A DNA stretch of 64,000 nt from Methanobrevibacter boviskoreani JH1 (lineage in GTDB: Archaea; Methanobacteriota; Methanobacteria; Methanobacteriales; Methanobacteriaceae), in the NCBI RefSeq assembly GCF_000320505.1, contig NZ_BAGX02000008.1:48397-112396 (forward strand), given 5' to 3'. Positions 10,839-21,100 of this stretch are shown piece by piece. Position 1 is the stretch's first letter. Each line of letters opens with the position of its first letter. The notes under the pieces were generated by a model. The model worked only from the letters and a program-made list of their open reading frames with translations. It was not told the DNA's origin and ran no database searches. The translations under genes and the position numbers were made by a program.

Positions 10839-12620
10839 ATGTGTGGTATAGTAGGTTGTGTTTTAAGAGATAAAAAAGCAGCACCAATTTTACTAGATTG
10901 TATATCTAAACTTGAATACAGGGGATATGATTCAGTAGGTATTGCTACAGAAGACAATAAAATTTATGTTAAAAAGGATAAGGGTAAAATTATTGATGTT
11001 AACACTAATCTTGATTTAGGAGATATGGAAGGTCAATGTGGTATTGCACATGTACGTTGGGCAACCCATGGAGATCCAAACCGTGTAAATGCTCATCCAC
11101 ATACTGATGAGGACGGTACAATAGCAGTTGTACATAATGGAATCATTGAGAATTATGCTGAGCTTAAGGAAGAGTTAATCAAGGAAGGCCATACTTTCAA
11201 ATCAGATACCGATACTGAGGTAATTCCTCATCTGCTTAGAAAATTCATGGATGAAGGTTCAAACCTTGAAGAAGCCATGGTAAAAACTATTGATAAAATG
11301 GTTGGGGCTTATGCTATTGCGGCTATTTCAATTGATGAACCAAATAAGGTAGTTGCAACCAGAAAGGACAGTCCATTAATTGTAGGTGTAGGTAAAAACG
11401 AATTCTTTGTTGCAAGTGATTCCCCAGCTATTTTAAAATATACCAATAATATCATTTATCCTGTAGAAGGGGAAATTGTTACCTTAACGATGGATGGAGT
11501 AACAGTTAAGGATACCGAGGGGAACATTTTAGATAAGGAAATCGAGACTATTAACTGGACTCCTGAAATGGCTGAAAAAGAGGGTTATGATTACTTCATG
11601 ATTAAGGAAATCAATGAGGAGAGTTCAGCCGTTAAAAATACCTTGACAGAAAAGGACAATATTAAGACCATTGTAGATGAGATCAAGGATGATATAAATA
11701 GAATTGTGTTTGTTGCCTGTGGAACATCCTACCATGCCTCCCTTACCGGTAAATACTTAATCGAAACCCTTGCGAATATACCGACTGATGTGATTCTTGC
11801 ATCAGAGTTTAAGTATTCTGCAAACACTTTAAATGAGAACACTCTGGTTGTATTTATTTCACAGTCAGGTGAAACTGCAGATACATTAAAGGCTTTGGAT
11901 ATTGCCAATAAAACAAGTAAAACATTGGCCATTGTAAATGTTGCAGGTTCATCTGCTACACGTAGAGCTCAATATGTGATTCAAACACAGGCAGGTCCTG
12001 AGATAGGTGTGGCCGCTACTAAAACTTATATATCCCAGTTAATCTCAATATATTTATTTGCAGGACTTTTGGCAGAAAACGATGAACTTCTAGAAAAACT
12101 GGAAATGGTTCCAAAATATATTGATGAGGTACTGGAGGATGCGGAGTCTTTAGAAGAAATGTCCAAGAAATACAAATATGCTGATGATTTCTTCTATATT
12201 GGAAGGGGATTTGCTTATCCAACAGCTCTTGAAGGTGCACTTAAACTTAAAGAGATTACCTATATCCATGGTGAAGGTTATGCTGCAGGTGAACTTAAAC
12301 ATGGGCCTCTGGCATTAATTGATGAGGGTATTCCTGTAGTTGTAATTTTACCGCCTGGTGATAACTACAGAAAAACCATGAGCAATCTTGAAGAGGTCAA
12401 ATCAAGAGGTGCAGATGTTATAGCTATTGGTGCCAAAGGTGATGACTCACTTTCAAACAAGGCAGACGATGTTTTCCTAATTGATAGCGATGTTGAGGAT
12501 ATCATAGCCCCACTTGTATATGTAATTCCACTTCAACTAATCTCATATTACATAGCATTGGAAAGGGGCTCAGATCCTGATAAACCTAAGAACCTAGCTA
12601 AATGTGTGACTGTGGAATAG
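10839..12620 (+). CDS. glmS: Glucosamine-6-phosphate synthase
   Basis: 593 aa. Converts fructose-6-phosphate and glutamine to glucosamine-6-phosphate, the entry to UDP-GlcNAc and cell-wall pseudomurein. N-terminal glutaminase with Cys2 nucleophile (MCGIVGCV) and [11 protein letters not shown]; two SIS sugar-isomerase domains with [14 protein letters not shown] and [14 protein letters not shown]; family end KCVTVE. Start has a GGAGTT-like site. Monocistronic. Confidence 0.97.
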   Translation: MCGIVGCVLRDKKAAPILLDCISKLEYRGYDSVGIATEDNKIYVKKDKGKIIDVNTNLDLGDMEGQCGIAHVRWATHGDPNRVNAHPHTDEDGTIAVVHNGIIENYAELKEELIKEGHTFKSDTDTEVIPHLLRKFMDEGSNLEEAMVKTIDKMVGAYAIAAISIDEPNKVVATRKDSPLIVGVGKNEFFVASDSPAILKYTNNIIYPVEGEIVTLTMDGVTVKDTEGNILDKEIETINWTPEMAEKEGYDYFMIKEINEESSAVKNTLTEKDNIKTIVDEIKDDINRIVFVACGTSYHASLTGKYLIETLANIPTDVILASEFKYSANTLNENTLVVFISQSGETADTLKALDIANKTSKTLAIVNVAGSSATRRAQYVIQTQAGPEIGVAATKTYISQLISIYLFAGLLAENDELLEKLEMVPKYIDEVLEDAESLEEMSKKYKYADDFFYIGRGFAYPTALEGALKLKEITYIHGEGYAAGELKHGPLALIDEGIPVVVILPPGDNYRKTMSNLEEVKSRGADVIAIGAKGDDSLSNKADDVFLIDSDVEDIIAPLVYVIPLQLISYYIALERGSDPDKPKNLAKCVTVE

Positions 12621-13142
12621 ACATGTTTTTTTTTAGCTAAACGTGTAGTTGTAAAATCAATATTTTTCTTTAATACATTTTTAATGTATTAATCTTTACT
12701 ATCTTTTTTTATCAATATTCTATTCTATGAATATCTGGCTTTTTTTAATTATAACCTTTATAAAATTTTTATTGGTTAATTTGATCTTTATCTGATTAAA
12801 ATAGGTTGAATAATAAATAAATATATTTCTTAATCCTTTAGAATTATTAAATTAATTATCTATTCTATTTTATTCTGTTTTGATTGAATTTAAATAATTT
12901 TTTCAATTTTTATAAAATTTCAACTATTTTATTTTCTATTTCAGTAAATTATTTATAAGATTTTCAACTAATTTAATATATGTTTTTTAAATAATCTTGA
13001 AAAAATGTATTTCTATATTGAAAATGTTAATTGTATAATTATTTTTAAATTCAATGACTTTTTGTATAACTGTCATTCAATGGTTTGAAAAATTTATAAT
13101 ATAATTTCAATTAAATAGTTTAATATTTTGTTGGAGGTTAAT
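12621..13142. other. Gene-free gap between glmS and zinc-ribbon gene
   Basis: About 520 bp of T-rich DNA without coding potential. The first 40 bp partly echo the glmS 3' end (AGCTAAACGTGTAGTTGTAA against AGCTAAATGTGTGACTGTGG), a small duplicated tail. The promoter for the rightward zinc-ribbon gene lies at its right end. Confidence 0.5.
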
Positions 13143-13844
13143 ATGGGGGAAAGATTTAAATACTGTGTTAATTGTGGTGAAAAGAATCCAGTAAATTCTA
13201 AATATTGTAAAAGATGCGGATACCAATTTAACATGGAAGAATTTAATAGAAATAGCAGTGATTCATCATTAAAAGACAATTACTCTAATCAACTCTTTGA
13301 TAAACACTTTAACAAAGATTACTCTGACGAGGTCTATCCGGAAAACACTAATGAAAAACACAAAAAACATTTGATTGCAGGGCTGCTTGTGGTATTGATC
13401 TTAATCGTATCAGTTACTACAGTTGTAGTGATGGCGGGAAGTCCGGAAGATGTTCCATATCTATTTAAAGCTGATGAAATCCAGGTCAATTCAGTAACAC
13501 AGACGGATTATCAAAGTTTTGTTGCAGATACCTATACCGGGTCTGCTAAAGTTTATAACGTGGAGTTTATTACCAAAGAAGATTTGGCCGATACAACTAT
13601 AGAGGTTTATGGTTATGATTCCAATAATCAGTTATTGGATAATGTAGGTAATTTCTTTGGTACCAATGAATCAAATGTGATTTTATCTAATGATACGCCT
13701 GCAAATACAATAACGAATGCCAATGTTGTCTTTTCTAAAAAGGGTTATGATGATTTCCAACTTAAATATCTAAAAATATTCGTCTATAAAAACAGCAATG
13801 GAAATAAAGAATTAGTGGATAAATTTACATATAAAGTTAGTTAA
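13143..13844 (+). CDS. Zinc-ribbon membrane protein
   Basis: About 233 aa. N-terminal zinc ribbon (YCVNCGEKNPVNSKYCKRCG), a polar linker, one membrane helix (LIAGLLVVLILIVSVTTVVV), then an extracellular beta domain of about 130 residues resembling FxLYD-type modules (SAKVYNVEFITKEDLADTTI). The ATG at 13143 is preceded by a GGAGGT site; the frame also opens 15 bp earlier but without a site. This cytosolic zinc ribbon plus membrane helix plus exported domain design recurs at 35792 and 37064, so it is a paralogous family in this genome. Function unknown. Confidence 0.8.
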   Translation: MGERFKYCVNCGEKNPVNSKYCKRCGYQFNMEEFNRNSSDSSLKDNYSNQLFDKHFNKDYSDEVYPENTNEKHKKHLIAGLLVVLILIVSVTTVVVMAGSPEDVPYLFKADEIQVNSVTQTDYQSFVADTYTGSAKVYNVEFITKEDLADTTIEVYGYDSNNQLLDNVGNFFGTNESNVILSNDTPANTITNANVVFSKKGYDDFQLKYLKIFVYKNSNGNKELVDKFTYKVS

Positions 13845-13990
13845 TTATTTCAATAATTATTTAACTTTCTTTTTTTTTAATCTTAATTTTTACATGTGAA
13901 GTTAGCTAGTTATTTCAATAATTATTTAACTTTCTTTTTTTTTAATCTTAATTTTTACATGTGAAGTTAGTTGATTATTTAACTTTATTT
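13834..13990. repeat. 65-bp tandem duplication of a gene end and its terminator
   Basis: Copies begin at 13834, 13899 and (partial) 13964, each starting AAGTTAG. The first copy includes the last codons and stop of the zinc-ribbon gene, followed by the T-rich stretch that presumably ends its transcript. The result is two or three terminators in a row. Confidence 0.8.
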
Positions 13991-14078
13991 TTTTAATCTT
14001 AATATTTTAAAAATAGATATTTAATATTTGTTTAAATATTAAATAAAGTTTATATCATATTCGCCCTCTTTTTTGATA

Positions 14079-14450
14079 TTATTTATTTTTACTATTGTTT
14101 TGATTATTGTTATTGCTTTCCTTTACAGTCTTATAGGTATATCCGCCATTTCCATCGGCTATCTTATATCTGATTTCACCATTACCTAAATCTTTAATCT
14201 CAAGTACAGTACCTGCATCAGGATTTGTAGTGTTGTTTGAAATATTGGCATTATTGTTAGTGTTTTTTTCAACTACCTTTAAAGTAGGTGCTTGACTTAC
14301 AGGAGTGTTGTTTGTTATGTTAACACTTTGATTGGAACTAGGATCTGGTAAGGAGCTATTATTGTCTAAAATTAATGTTGCACCAAGTGCAGCAAGACTT
14401 AAACATAGTATTATAATTAAAATAGTAATAAAGTAGTCTATCTTTTCCAT
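14079..14450 (-). CDS. Small membrane-anchored protein, Asn/Ser-rich
   Basis: 123 aa. One N-terminal membrane helix (FITILIIILCLSLAALGATL), then a low-complexity Asn/Ser/Thr linker and a short beta-like module (LEIKDLGNGEIRYKIADGNG) ending in an Asn-rich tail. ATG with a GGTGTGAG site. No family recognised; probably exposed on the cell surface. Confidence 0.65.
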   Translation of the reverse strand: MEKIDYFITILIIILCLSLAALGATLILDNNSSLPDPSSNQSVNITNNTPVSQAPTLKVVEKNTNNNANISNNTTNPDAGTVLEIKDLGNGEIRYKIADGNGGYTYKTVKESNNNNQNNSKNK

Positions 14451-14694
14451 TACTCACACCATAAATTTTTAATATATCTTGAATACTTATTTTTTAATTC
14501 AAATATTTAAAATTATTTCTTTTTAACTTTTTATTTATTATATTCTTCTTTTAATATATTAATAAACCTAAAATCAATATTAAATGCTAATAATCATTAA
14601 AAATAACCCTTAAATTTAATGTTTTAAGATTTCAATAGGAAAAATATTGTTCTATCTATAGTTTTACCAGATTGTCTTGTTTACTTTTCAATTG

Positions 14695-15657
14695 TTAAAA
14701 AAATTTATCTAAGGTTGTTTCGTTTTTATCTGGTTTTCTGTATGGTTTTTTAAGAAAGCTTTTCTGATTGGCTTTTGTAACTATATCATTTTCCCTTATA
14801 TTTCCAATTAGTATGGGGGAGTTTGGATCATGGTATTTTATATTCTCAAAGGCTTTTTTGGGATTTGTATTTGCATAGCAATATTTACATCCATTTAAAC
14901 AGGTGTCATATTGTCCGATATCCCTTGTATCAATACAATGGCAGTGCAATCTGTCTCCCTTATGTTTGATGTCCTTAAATTTTATGTTGTTTGCATTTCC
15001 AAAAAGGTCCAGATTTCTGCAGGCTTCGTTTATAATATTGTATCTACTATAGTCCACATCACTTGCACAGCTTTGTATTTTCATATTGTATCTGTCTGCG
15101 ATTTTTCCAAGATTTCTGGCAATGTCCTCTTTGTCCTTTATTGTAAATGGAATGATTTCTGGCATGTTCCTTTCTAGTTTTTTATATAAATCTACAAAAC
15201 TAAAGATACATCTGTCTATATAGTGGTTTACCTTTTCTGTAATATATTCAAAGCACTGTTTATGGTATTGAAGATTATAATATGAGGTATATAATACTGG
15301 ATCATATCTCCAAGCCACCTTATCCCTACCAACGATATTTGATAACTCCATTAGGGTATCTATACTCTCGTCGATAGACGGAACATTTGGCTCAACATCC
15401 TCTTTATATCCTGTTATCGTGTAAAAAAAGTAGGTGTTATAATGGTCGGTAATCCTGTGGATATCTGGAATAAGTGGCTTATAGTTCTTTGATACAAATG
15501 TGATGCAATCTATAAGGTTTTCCTTAAGTTCAATTCTAGAAACCTTCTCAGGAAACATCGGATTTCTGACATAAACATATCCCTCCTCAAATCTTTTTAA
15601 AAGCCATTTGGAATAATATTGGGGAATATCTGTTCTGGAGCTAACATCAAGTATCAT
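14695..15657 (-). CDS. DUF1848 family protein
   Basis: 320 aa, family-typical. Recognisable start (ILDVSSRTDIPQYYSKW), central WRYDPVL, and a cysteine-rich end HCHCIDTRDIGQYDTC then GCKYCYAN, which suggests an Fe-S or zinc site. Homologues are common in anaerobic bacteria and methanogens; the activity is unknown. Single gene. Confidence 0.85.
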   Translation of the reverse strand: MILDVSSRTDIPQYYSKWLLKRFEEGYVYVRNPMFPEKVSRIELKENLIDCITFVSKNYKPLIPDIHRITDHYNTYFFYTITGYKEDVEPNVPSIDESIDTLMELSNIVGRDKVAWRYDPVLYTSYYNLQYHKQCFEYITEKVNHYIDRCIFSFVDLYKKLERNMPEIIPFTIKDKEDIARNLGKIADRYNMKIQSCASDVDYSRYNIINEACRNLDLFGNANNIKFKDIKHKGDRLHCHCIDTRDIGQYDTCLNGCKYCYANTNPKKAFENIKYHDPNSPILIGNIRENDIVTKANQKSFLKKPYRKPDKNETTLDKFF

Positions 15658-15798
15658 TTTATCATTTTTTGATTATCTATAATGGATTAATTTATATCTA
15701 AAAATTTCATAAAAAATAAAAAGTGTTTAAGATTAAAGATAGATTAAATATTTAAACTAAGAGTAGGTTTGTTAAATCTATTAAAAATAGATTAAAAT

Positions 15799-16647
15799 TT
15801 AAACTAATGGATCAGGTTTATTGGATCTATCTAAAGGGTAGTCTTTTACTGTTAAAGGTTTACCAATACTTTTTAATCTGTTATCTAAAAATTCCCTTCC
15901 CTTTTCCGTTGCTGCAAACAATGGCACTTTCTTACCGGAATAATATGGTTTAACCTTATCTGCATAGTCTAGTATTTCGGATGATGCACAGCCAGTTATA
16001 ACATCCGCATTTTCAAACAGTTCAACCACTTCCTCTTTGCTTGCACCGGTTGTATGGGCTACAAAAATGTAGATATTAACGTCATCAGGTATTTCAAGTT
16101 CCCTTATCTCTTTAACCATAGGTGAGGGTATTATGGTAACTGCAATATTTTTATAACCTTTCTTGATTGCTTTTTTAACACCTTTCAACTGGTTTAATTC
16201 CGCAGTTTCAGGATTTAAAACATTTTCCCTACCAAGTTTTTCAGCTACCTCAGGTAACGGGGTTGTGGATACAAGTCCGGACACCCTTCCGCCAACGCCT
16301 TGAACTGTATCGGGGTCAGTCATTAAAACAGTACCTACCCCTTCACATGCACCTACTACACAGTCGATTGTACCAATTTCAAGGTTTGTCTCAAGCGTTT
16401 CACTTATTCCGAAGGTCATTATATCCTCCATTTTAATAATTCTCTTGGAGGTACACATGCCAAACTCTTTGATTCTCCGGTTTATATTCATTTCAATATA
16501 ATCCTTGGTGATTTCATCAACATTGTCAATATCATTATAGATTGGACAATAGTTGATTCTAGGTTCTCCAATTGATGTTATCTTACCATCTTCAATTACA
16601 ACCTCTGCTTTACCTAATGTAGATATTACATGTTTATCTTTTACCAT
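15799..16647 (-). CDS. Methanogenesis marker protein 8 (DUF2099)
   Basis: 282 aa. Matches the methanogen-restricted DUF2099 family in length and in segments such as GTIDCVVGACEGVGTVLMTD, GGRVSGLVSTTPLPEV and IIPSPMVKEIRE, with conserved cysteines at INYCPIY and FGMCTSK. The family is found only in methanogens and relatives and is thought to serve methanogenesis, but its exact role is unproven. GGTGAG site before the ATG. This is the main evidence in the window that the host is a methanogen. Confidence 0.88.
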   Translation of the reverse strand: MVKDKHVISTLGKAEVVIEDGKITSIGEPRINYCPIYNDIDNVDEITKDYIEMNINRRIKEFGMCTSKRIIKMEDIMTFGISETLETNLEIGTIDCVVGACEGVGTVLMTDPDTVQGVGGRVSGLVSTTPLPEVAEKLGRENVLNPETAELNQLKGVKKAIKKGYKNIAVTIIPSPMVKEIRELEIPDDVNIYIFVAHTTGASKEEVVELFENADVITGCASSEILDYADKVKPYYSGKKVPLFAATEKGREFLDNRLKSIGKPLTVKDYPLDRSNKPDPLV

Positions 16648-17013
16648 TTGCTCACCTATTTTTTCTAATATTTTACTATATAACTAGTTTATTAAATATT
16701 TTATGAAAATTCTAAAATCAGTATTATTGTAAAAATAGTTTAGAAAGGGAGTTTAGTTTTTTTTTTAGATTGATTTAAGGTTATTATTATAAGAATGGTT
16801 TAAAATAGAATTTGGTTTCTTTTTAGACTGATATAGTCTATTATAATTATAAAAATAGTTTAAAATTATGATATAGTTTTTTAGTCTAATATATTTTCAT
16901 TAAAGTTTAAAATGGTTTAAACATTAAAGTTGGTTTTTTGTTTTAATATAAAATTATTAAAATTATAAAAATGATGATTTAAAAAAGTAGTTTTATTGTT
17001 TAATAATGGTTTA
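16648..17013. repeat. Gap with degenerate tandem repeats
   Basis: Holds about four loose copies of a 60-70 bp unit containing TTATAAAAATAGTTTAAAA and a T-rich tail (near 16725, 16790, 16850 and 16960). No gene. Confidence 0.5.
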
Positions 17014-17469
17014 TTAGATTTTGTCAGCTTCCACAACCACATCGAACAATAACTTTTTTAATATCATCACCTCTGTATCTGATAAGGAGCTTGTTACCAT
17101 ATCCTCCCATTGATCTACTTTCTTGATGATTTCATCTGTTTTTTTCATACCCTCATCAGTTAGTTTAACGATCTTTTCCCTGTGGTTATCCGGATTCTCT
17201 TCTCTTGTAATCCAACCACATTCTTCAAAGTTTTTAAGTAATCTTGCAGTATAACCCTTGCTGACATTAAACAGTTTTGTTAAATCCTTCTGGGTGGTAT
17301 TGTTTGAAAATCTTATTCTAAGTAGAAAGGGAAGATATGAGAGGGGAATCTCATCTTCACTGTTATTCCTATTCATAAATTCTTTATAACTTCCAACTAA
17401 TTCCTCTACATAATGGTAGATTCTGATGTTTCTAGAATTCTCTTCTTTAAATTGGCTTGGTAACATCAT
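17014..17469 (-). CDS. MarR family transcriptional regulator
   Basis: 151 aa. Winged-helix MarR layout: N-terminal dimerisation helix, FSNNTTQKDLTKLFNVSKGY as recognition region, wing with WITREENPDNHREKIVKLTD, and a C-terminal dimer helix. Two adjacent ATGs follow AGGGAT; either can start. It lies next to an MFS exporter on the same strand, and a shared palindrome (18775 and 19067) lies upstream of that exporter and of the divergent aldo/keto reductase. I infer that this protein binds there and responds to a toxic small molecule. Confidence 0.9.
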   Translation of the reverse strand: MMLPSQFKEENSRNIRIYHYVEELVGSYKEFMNRNNSEDEIPLSYLPFLLRIRFSNNTTQKDLTKLFNVSKGYTARLLKNFEECGWITREENPDNHREKIVKLTDEGMKKTDEIIKKVDQWEDMVTSSLSDTEVMILKKLLFDVVVEADKI

Positions 17470-17549
17470 ATTATCCCTTTTCCTGATTTTGAAATATTAT
17501 ATAAAAAATTTAATTTAATCTATATTATATTTTTTTTAATAAATATTTT

Positions 17550-18698
17550 CTAATCAATGTTGTATTTTTGAGTTCTTGTAAATAATAGTATTAAATCGAA
17601 GACTAGGACTAAAATCGCAAACAGCATTACATAACGGACTCCAATACCTGCTACAACAAATCCTGCTATTGTTGTTCCTATTGTGACTCCAACATTTCCC
17701 ATACTTAAGAATATTCCATTTGCAAATTCAGGTGCCTGTGGTGCAGCTGAAACCATCAGATATTGTGAAATATCATTGATTATTCCTGCAAATAATCCCC
17801 AGAAGACCATGAATATCACTGTCGGAATTGTTTGACTGCTTACTGTAAACATTCCAAATAATATGATTGAAACCACTATTGGTGATGCTAAGATTATTTT
17901 CCTACTATCCCTATCAAGTAATTTAGCTCCTAACCAATTACCTATGATTGATGCAACACCATATAGGAGTAATACAATACTTAGATTAGTTCCTACAATA
18001 TGGGTTAATGCATTTAAGAATTCTGAGATGTATGAGTATCCTGTATACATTCCTGCATTTAAAAATATTACACCTAATACTGATATTAAAAATACCCCTG
18101 TTTTGGCAGCGGATATTTGGGATAGATAGGAATCCTCCTTTCCAGGTATTTTAGGGAAGAATAGTATTGTAAGTATTAATACTATAAAGTTGATTGTTGT
18201 AAACCATAACATCGCATACTGATAACCGAAATGACTTGCTAAAAATGTGGTAATCGGAACACCAATAATCATTCCGGCACTTACTCCCATTATAACCTTA
18301 CTTACAGCATCCTGGGCTTTATCAGGTTCCACTATTTCTGCAGCTACTGTCATACTTAAACTACAGTATATCGGGTGAAACATTGCAGGTATTATACGGC
18401 AGATCAATGCTATATTAAAATCCTTTACAAATGCACCTATTGCTGTAAACACTGTAAACACTGTAAGAACCAATATGAATGTTTTCTTCCTTTCGTATTT
18501 ACTGAAGATTACAGGCATGAATATCGCAAATATAGCTATTGTTAAAGCAAACATACTTACAAATAAACCTGCCTGTGTTATACTCACATTAAAATATTCC
18601 GCAATCTGTGGAAGTATTCCAACCACTCCCATTTCGGTACTTAATATTCCAAAAGTACCTAGAACCATGATATATATAATCAAATTATTTCTATCCAT
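17550..18698 (-). CDS. MFS efflux transporter (DHA1/AraJ type)
   Basis: 382 aa with 12 predicted helices. Start LGTFGILSTEMGVVGILPQI and the loop after helix 2 (SKYERKKTFI) fit the drug:H+ antiporter-1 group of sugar and drug exporters. A GGGT-containing site precedes the ATG. Promoter region carries the 15-bp palindrome at 18775, so it is probably controlled by the adjacent MarR protein. Confidence 0.88.
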   Translation of the reverse strand: MDRNNLIIYIMVLGTFGILSTEMGVVGILPQIAEYFNVSITQAGLFVSMFALTIAIFAIFMPVIFSKYERKKTFILVLTVFTVFTAIGAFVKDFNIALICRIIPAMFHPIYCSLSMTVAAEIVEPDKAQDAVSKVIMGVSAGMIIGVPITTFLASHFGYQYAMLWFTTINFIVLILTILFFPKIPGKEDSYLSQISAAKTGVFLISVLGVIFLNAGMYTGYSYISEFLNALTHIVGTNLSIVLLLYGVASIIGNWLGAKLLDRDSRKIILASPIVVSIILFGMFTVSSQTIPTVIFMVFWGLFAGIINDISQYLMVSAAPQAPEFANGIFLSMGNVGVTIGTTIAGFVVAGIGVRYVMLFAILVLVFDLILLFTRTQKYNID

Positions 18699-18774
18699 AT
18701 TTCTGACCCTTTCTAATAATGATTAATTAATATAAAACTTATAAAAAAATTATTAATAATTTACATAAATAACT

Positions 18775-18789
18775 GTTTACAAAGTAAAC
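18775..18789. promoter_or_regulatory. Palindromic operator, exporter side
   Basis: GTTTACAAAGTAAAC, a perfect 6+3+6 inverted repeat, within the larger context AACTGTTTACAAAGTAAACTT. It lies 77 bp upstream of the MFS start. An almost identical site is at 19067. Probable MarR operator. Confidence 0.75.
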
Positions 18790-19066
18790 TTATTTATTAT
18801 TTTTCATTTTATACTATTTAAAGGTAATGGAAATTCTAAAATTTATTATTGGATTCTATTAAAAAGATGATTATCTATATTATATAATTATAATTATGGT
18901 TTAATTTTATTATCTAATTAATATTATAGTGTTTTAGATCATTTGGCTAGAATATATTTAATATAAGAATTCTAAAATATTTTCCTTGGATTTTATTATA
19001 ATATTAATTAATATTTATATGGGAAAATTTTGGAATGATAGAGTTGTATTTTTTACTAAGATAACT

Positions 19067-19081
19067 GTTTACATAGTAAAC
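19067..19081. promoter_or_regulatory. Palindromic operator next to TATA box, reductase side
   Basis: GTTTACATAGTAAAC, same arms and flank (ATAACT before, TT after) as the site at 18775. It is directly followed by the TATA box TTTATATA (19082-19089), so a bound regulator would block TBP/TFB. Confidence 0.78.
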
Positions 19082-19160
19082 TTTATATACTACTATTTTC
19101 ATATAAGAAAGTAGAAAAACGAAAATGTTTTTAATTTTTAAAAAAATTCGGGATGATAAA

Positions 19161-19994
19161 ATGGAATATGTAAAATTATCAAATGATGTAGAAGTACCAC
19201 AGTTAGGATTTGGAGTCTTTCAGGTAGCTCCTGATGTAACTAAAGATATAGTGGCAAAAGCAATTGAAGTAGGATACAGACACTTCGATACCGCACAGGC
19301 ATACTATAATGAGGAGGCTGTAGGTCAGGCAATCAAGGAATCTGGAATTCCAAGAGAGGAATTTTTCATAACCACCAAAATCTGGAATACTGATCACGGT
19401 TATGAGGAAGCTAAAAAAGCATGTGAGGAATCACTTAGAAAATTACAAACCGATTACATTGATCTATACCTTATCCACCAAAACATTGGTGACGTGTTTG
19501 CAACATGGAGAGCATTTGAGGAATTGTACAAAGAGGGTAAGGTAAAAGCTATTGGAGTAAGTAATTTCGCAAAAGATAGATTTGTAAATCTTGCATTACA
19601 TAGTGAGATTACACCTATGGTAAACCAAATCGAAGTAAACCCCTTCTATCAACAGGAAGGTGTTGAAGATTTCTTTGATAAATACGGTACTAAAGTTGAG
19701 GCTTGGGGTCCACTTGCAGAGGGAAGAGACGGAATTTTCCAGGATGAAACCTTGAAGACTATTGGAGATCAATATGGTAAGTCCGTTGCACAGGTTATCC
19801 TAAGATGGTTGATTCAAAGAGGAATCATTGTTTTCCCTAAATCCTCTGCAGAGGGAAGAATGAAGGAGAATATTGATCTATTTGATTTTGAATTATCCGA
19901 TGAGGATATGGAAAAAATCAAAACATTGGATAAAAATGAACCTATTGCAGATATTACCAGTCCTCAGTTTGTTGAAATGATTTCAAACTATTAG
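19161..19994 (+). CDS. Aldo/keto reductase
   Basis: 277 aa from the ATG at 19161, which follows GGGATGAT; the frame also opens at 19125 without a site. Full AKR tetrad: Asp/Tyr in HFDTAQAYYNEE, Lys in FITTKIW, His in YLIHQNIG, with the cofactor loop FPKSSAEGRMKEN. Matches the 2,5-diketogluconate/methylglyoxal reductase-like group (NADPH). Its promoter shares the palindrome with the divergent MFS exporter, so it probably detoxifies a carbonyl compound together with the exporter. Confidence 0.93.
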   Translation: MEYVKLSNDVEVPQLGFGVFQVAPDVTKDIVAKAIEVGYRHFDTAQAYYNEEAVGQAIKESGIPREEFFITTKIWNTDHGYEEAKKACEESLRKLQTDYIDLYLIHQNIGDVFATWRAFEELYKEGKVKAIGVSNFAKDRFVNLALHSEITPMVNQIEVNPFYQQEGVEDFFDKYGTKVEAWGPLAEGRDGIFQDETLKTIGDQYGKSVAQVILRWLIQRGIIVFPKSSAEGRMKENIDLFDFELSDEDMEKIKTLDKNEPIADITSPQFVEMISNY

Positions 19995-20535
19995 TTTTAA
20001 AGGACCATTATATAGATACATTAAAATTATTAATTTTTTATTTTTTATAATTGAAATTTTTCTAAATTAGAATAAGTCATGATTATCTTATAATAAGATA
20101 ATAATTTCCAACCCTTGTATTAGATTACTTGAATTGTATTCATCTAATTTAATACAAGATAATATATTATTTAATTCTATTTTTAGTTGATTTTTTTTAT
20201 CTATTTGTTAATATTTAATTTATATTCTAATTTTAAATCTGGTTTAATTTTTAATATTCTAACTTTAATCTAGAATATTATTTATTCGATAAATTTAATT
20301 AAAAAAAGTTCTATTGATTTTTCCAATTCAAACTTTGAATCTAATTCTTATTTTAACTGGTTTTTTTTGATTTTTTAATTTTTAACTAATTTTAACTAAT
20401 TTTAATTTGTTTATTATAATTTATTCAATTTTTATTTAAATCCCAGCTATTTTATTAATTTTTAGTTTAATTAATCTTTATTTTATCAATGAAACATAAT
20501 TCTCTAAAATGTTATAAAAACCAGTTTTCAATATA
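19995..20535. other. Gene-free gap with an inverted repeat
   Basis: 540 bp. An inverted repeat with arms CTTGTATTA (20114-20122) and TAATACAAG (20150-20158) lies 120 bp after the reductase stop; it may mark the transcript end or an operator. The rest is T-rich without genes. Confidence 0.55.
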
Positions 20536-20557
20536 TTTATATATTTGAATATATAAA
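20536..20557. promoter_or_regulatory. Perfect 22-bp palindrome over the nitroreductase promoter
   Basis: Arms TTTATATATT and AATATATAAA with TG between, 10+2+10 perfect. Each arm also reads as a TATA box. It ends 18-30 bp before the possible starts of the nitroreductase gene, so it is likely both promoter and operator. Confidence 0.6.
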
Positions 20558-20587
20558 TCAAATATTAAATTAATAATGGTGATTATA

Positions 20588-21100
20588 TTGGATTTTGAAG
20601 AAGTTATAAAAACAAGACGTAGTGTACGTGTATACGAAGATAAGGAAGTTGAAGATGAGAAGATTGAAAAGATCATACGTGCAGGAATGCAGGCTCCTGG
20701 AAGTAGATTAAATGCGGAACCATGGGAATTTGTCGTAATTAAAGATAAGGATACATTAGAAAAAATCGGGGAAATTAAACCTAGGGTAAAAAACGCACCT
20801 GTTGCAATTGTGGTTCTTGCAAACATTGAAAGGGCTTTTTATAAAACTGTATGGCAACAAGACTGTGGTGCCGCTGCAGAGAATATGTTACTTGAAGCGG
20901 TAAATCTTGGATTAGGTGCCCTTTGGAATGGAGTTGCTACCTTCGAGGATATCGAGGCATCTATTGCTGAAATTGTAGGTGTGGATAATGAAAACGTCAA
21001 ACCTTACTGTATTATCACTGTCGGATATCCTGGAAAAGGTCAAGAAAACAAGTTCATGGATAAATTTGATGAATCCAGAATCCACTATGAGAAATATTAA
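20588..21100 (+). CDS. Nitroreductase family flavoprotein
   Basis: 170 aa from a TTG at 20588; an ATG lies four codons earlier (20576). I prefer TTG because GGTGAT (20579-20584) then acts as ribosome binding site and the product starts at the usual place (DFEEVIKTRRSVRVYED). FMN-binding motifs RRSVR, APGSRLNAEPW, and GALWNGVATFE; C-terminal YPGKG. Likely an FMN- and NAD(P)H-dependent reductase, substrate unknown. Monocistronic. Confidence 0.9.
   Translation: MDFEEVIKTRRSVRVYEDKEVEDEKIEKIIRAGMQAPGSRLNAEPWEFVVIKDKDTLEKIGEIKPRVKNAPVAIVVLANIERAFYKTVWQQDCGAAAENMLLEAVNLGLGALWNGVATFEDIEASIAEIVGVDNENVKPYCIITVGYPGKGQENKFMDKFDESRIHYEKY

Noticed and set aside
13094..13279. Leftward 61-codon frame over the zinc-ribbon gene start
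   Set aside because: Antisense to a gene with strong ribosome binding site and zinc-ribbon motif.
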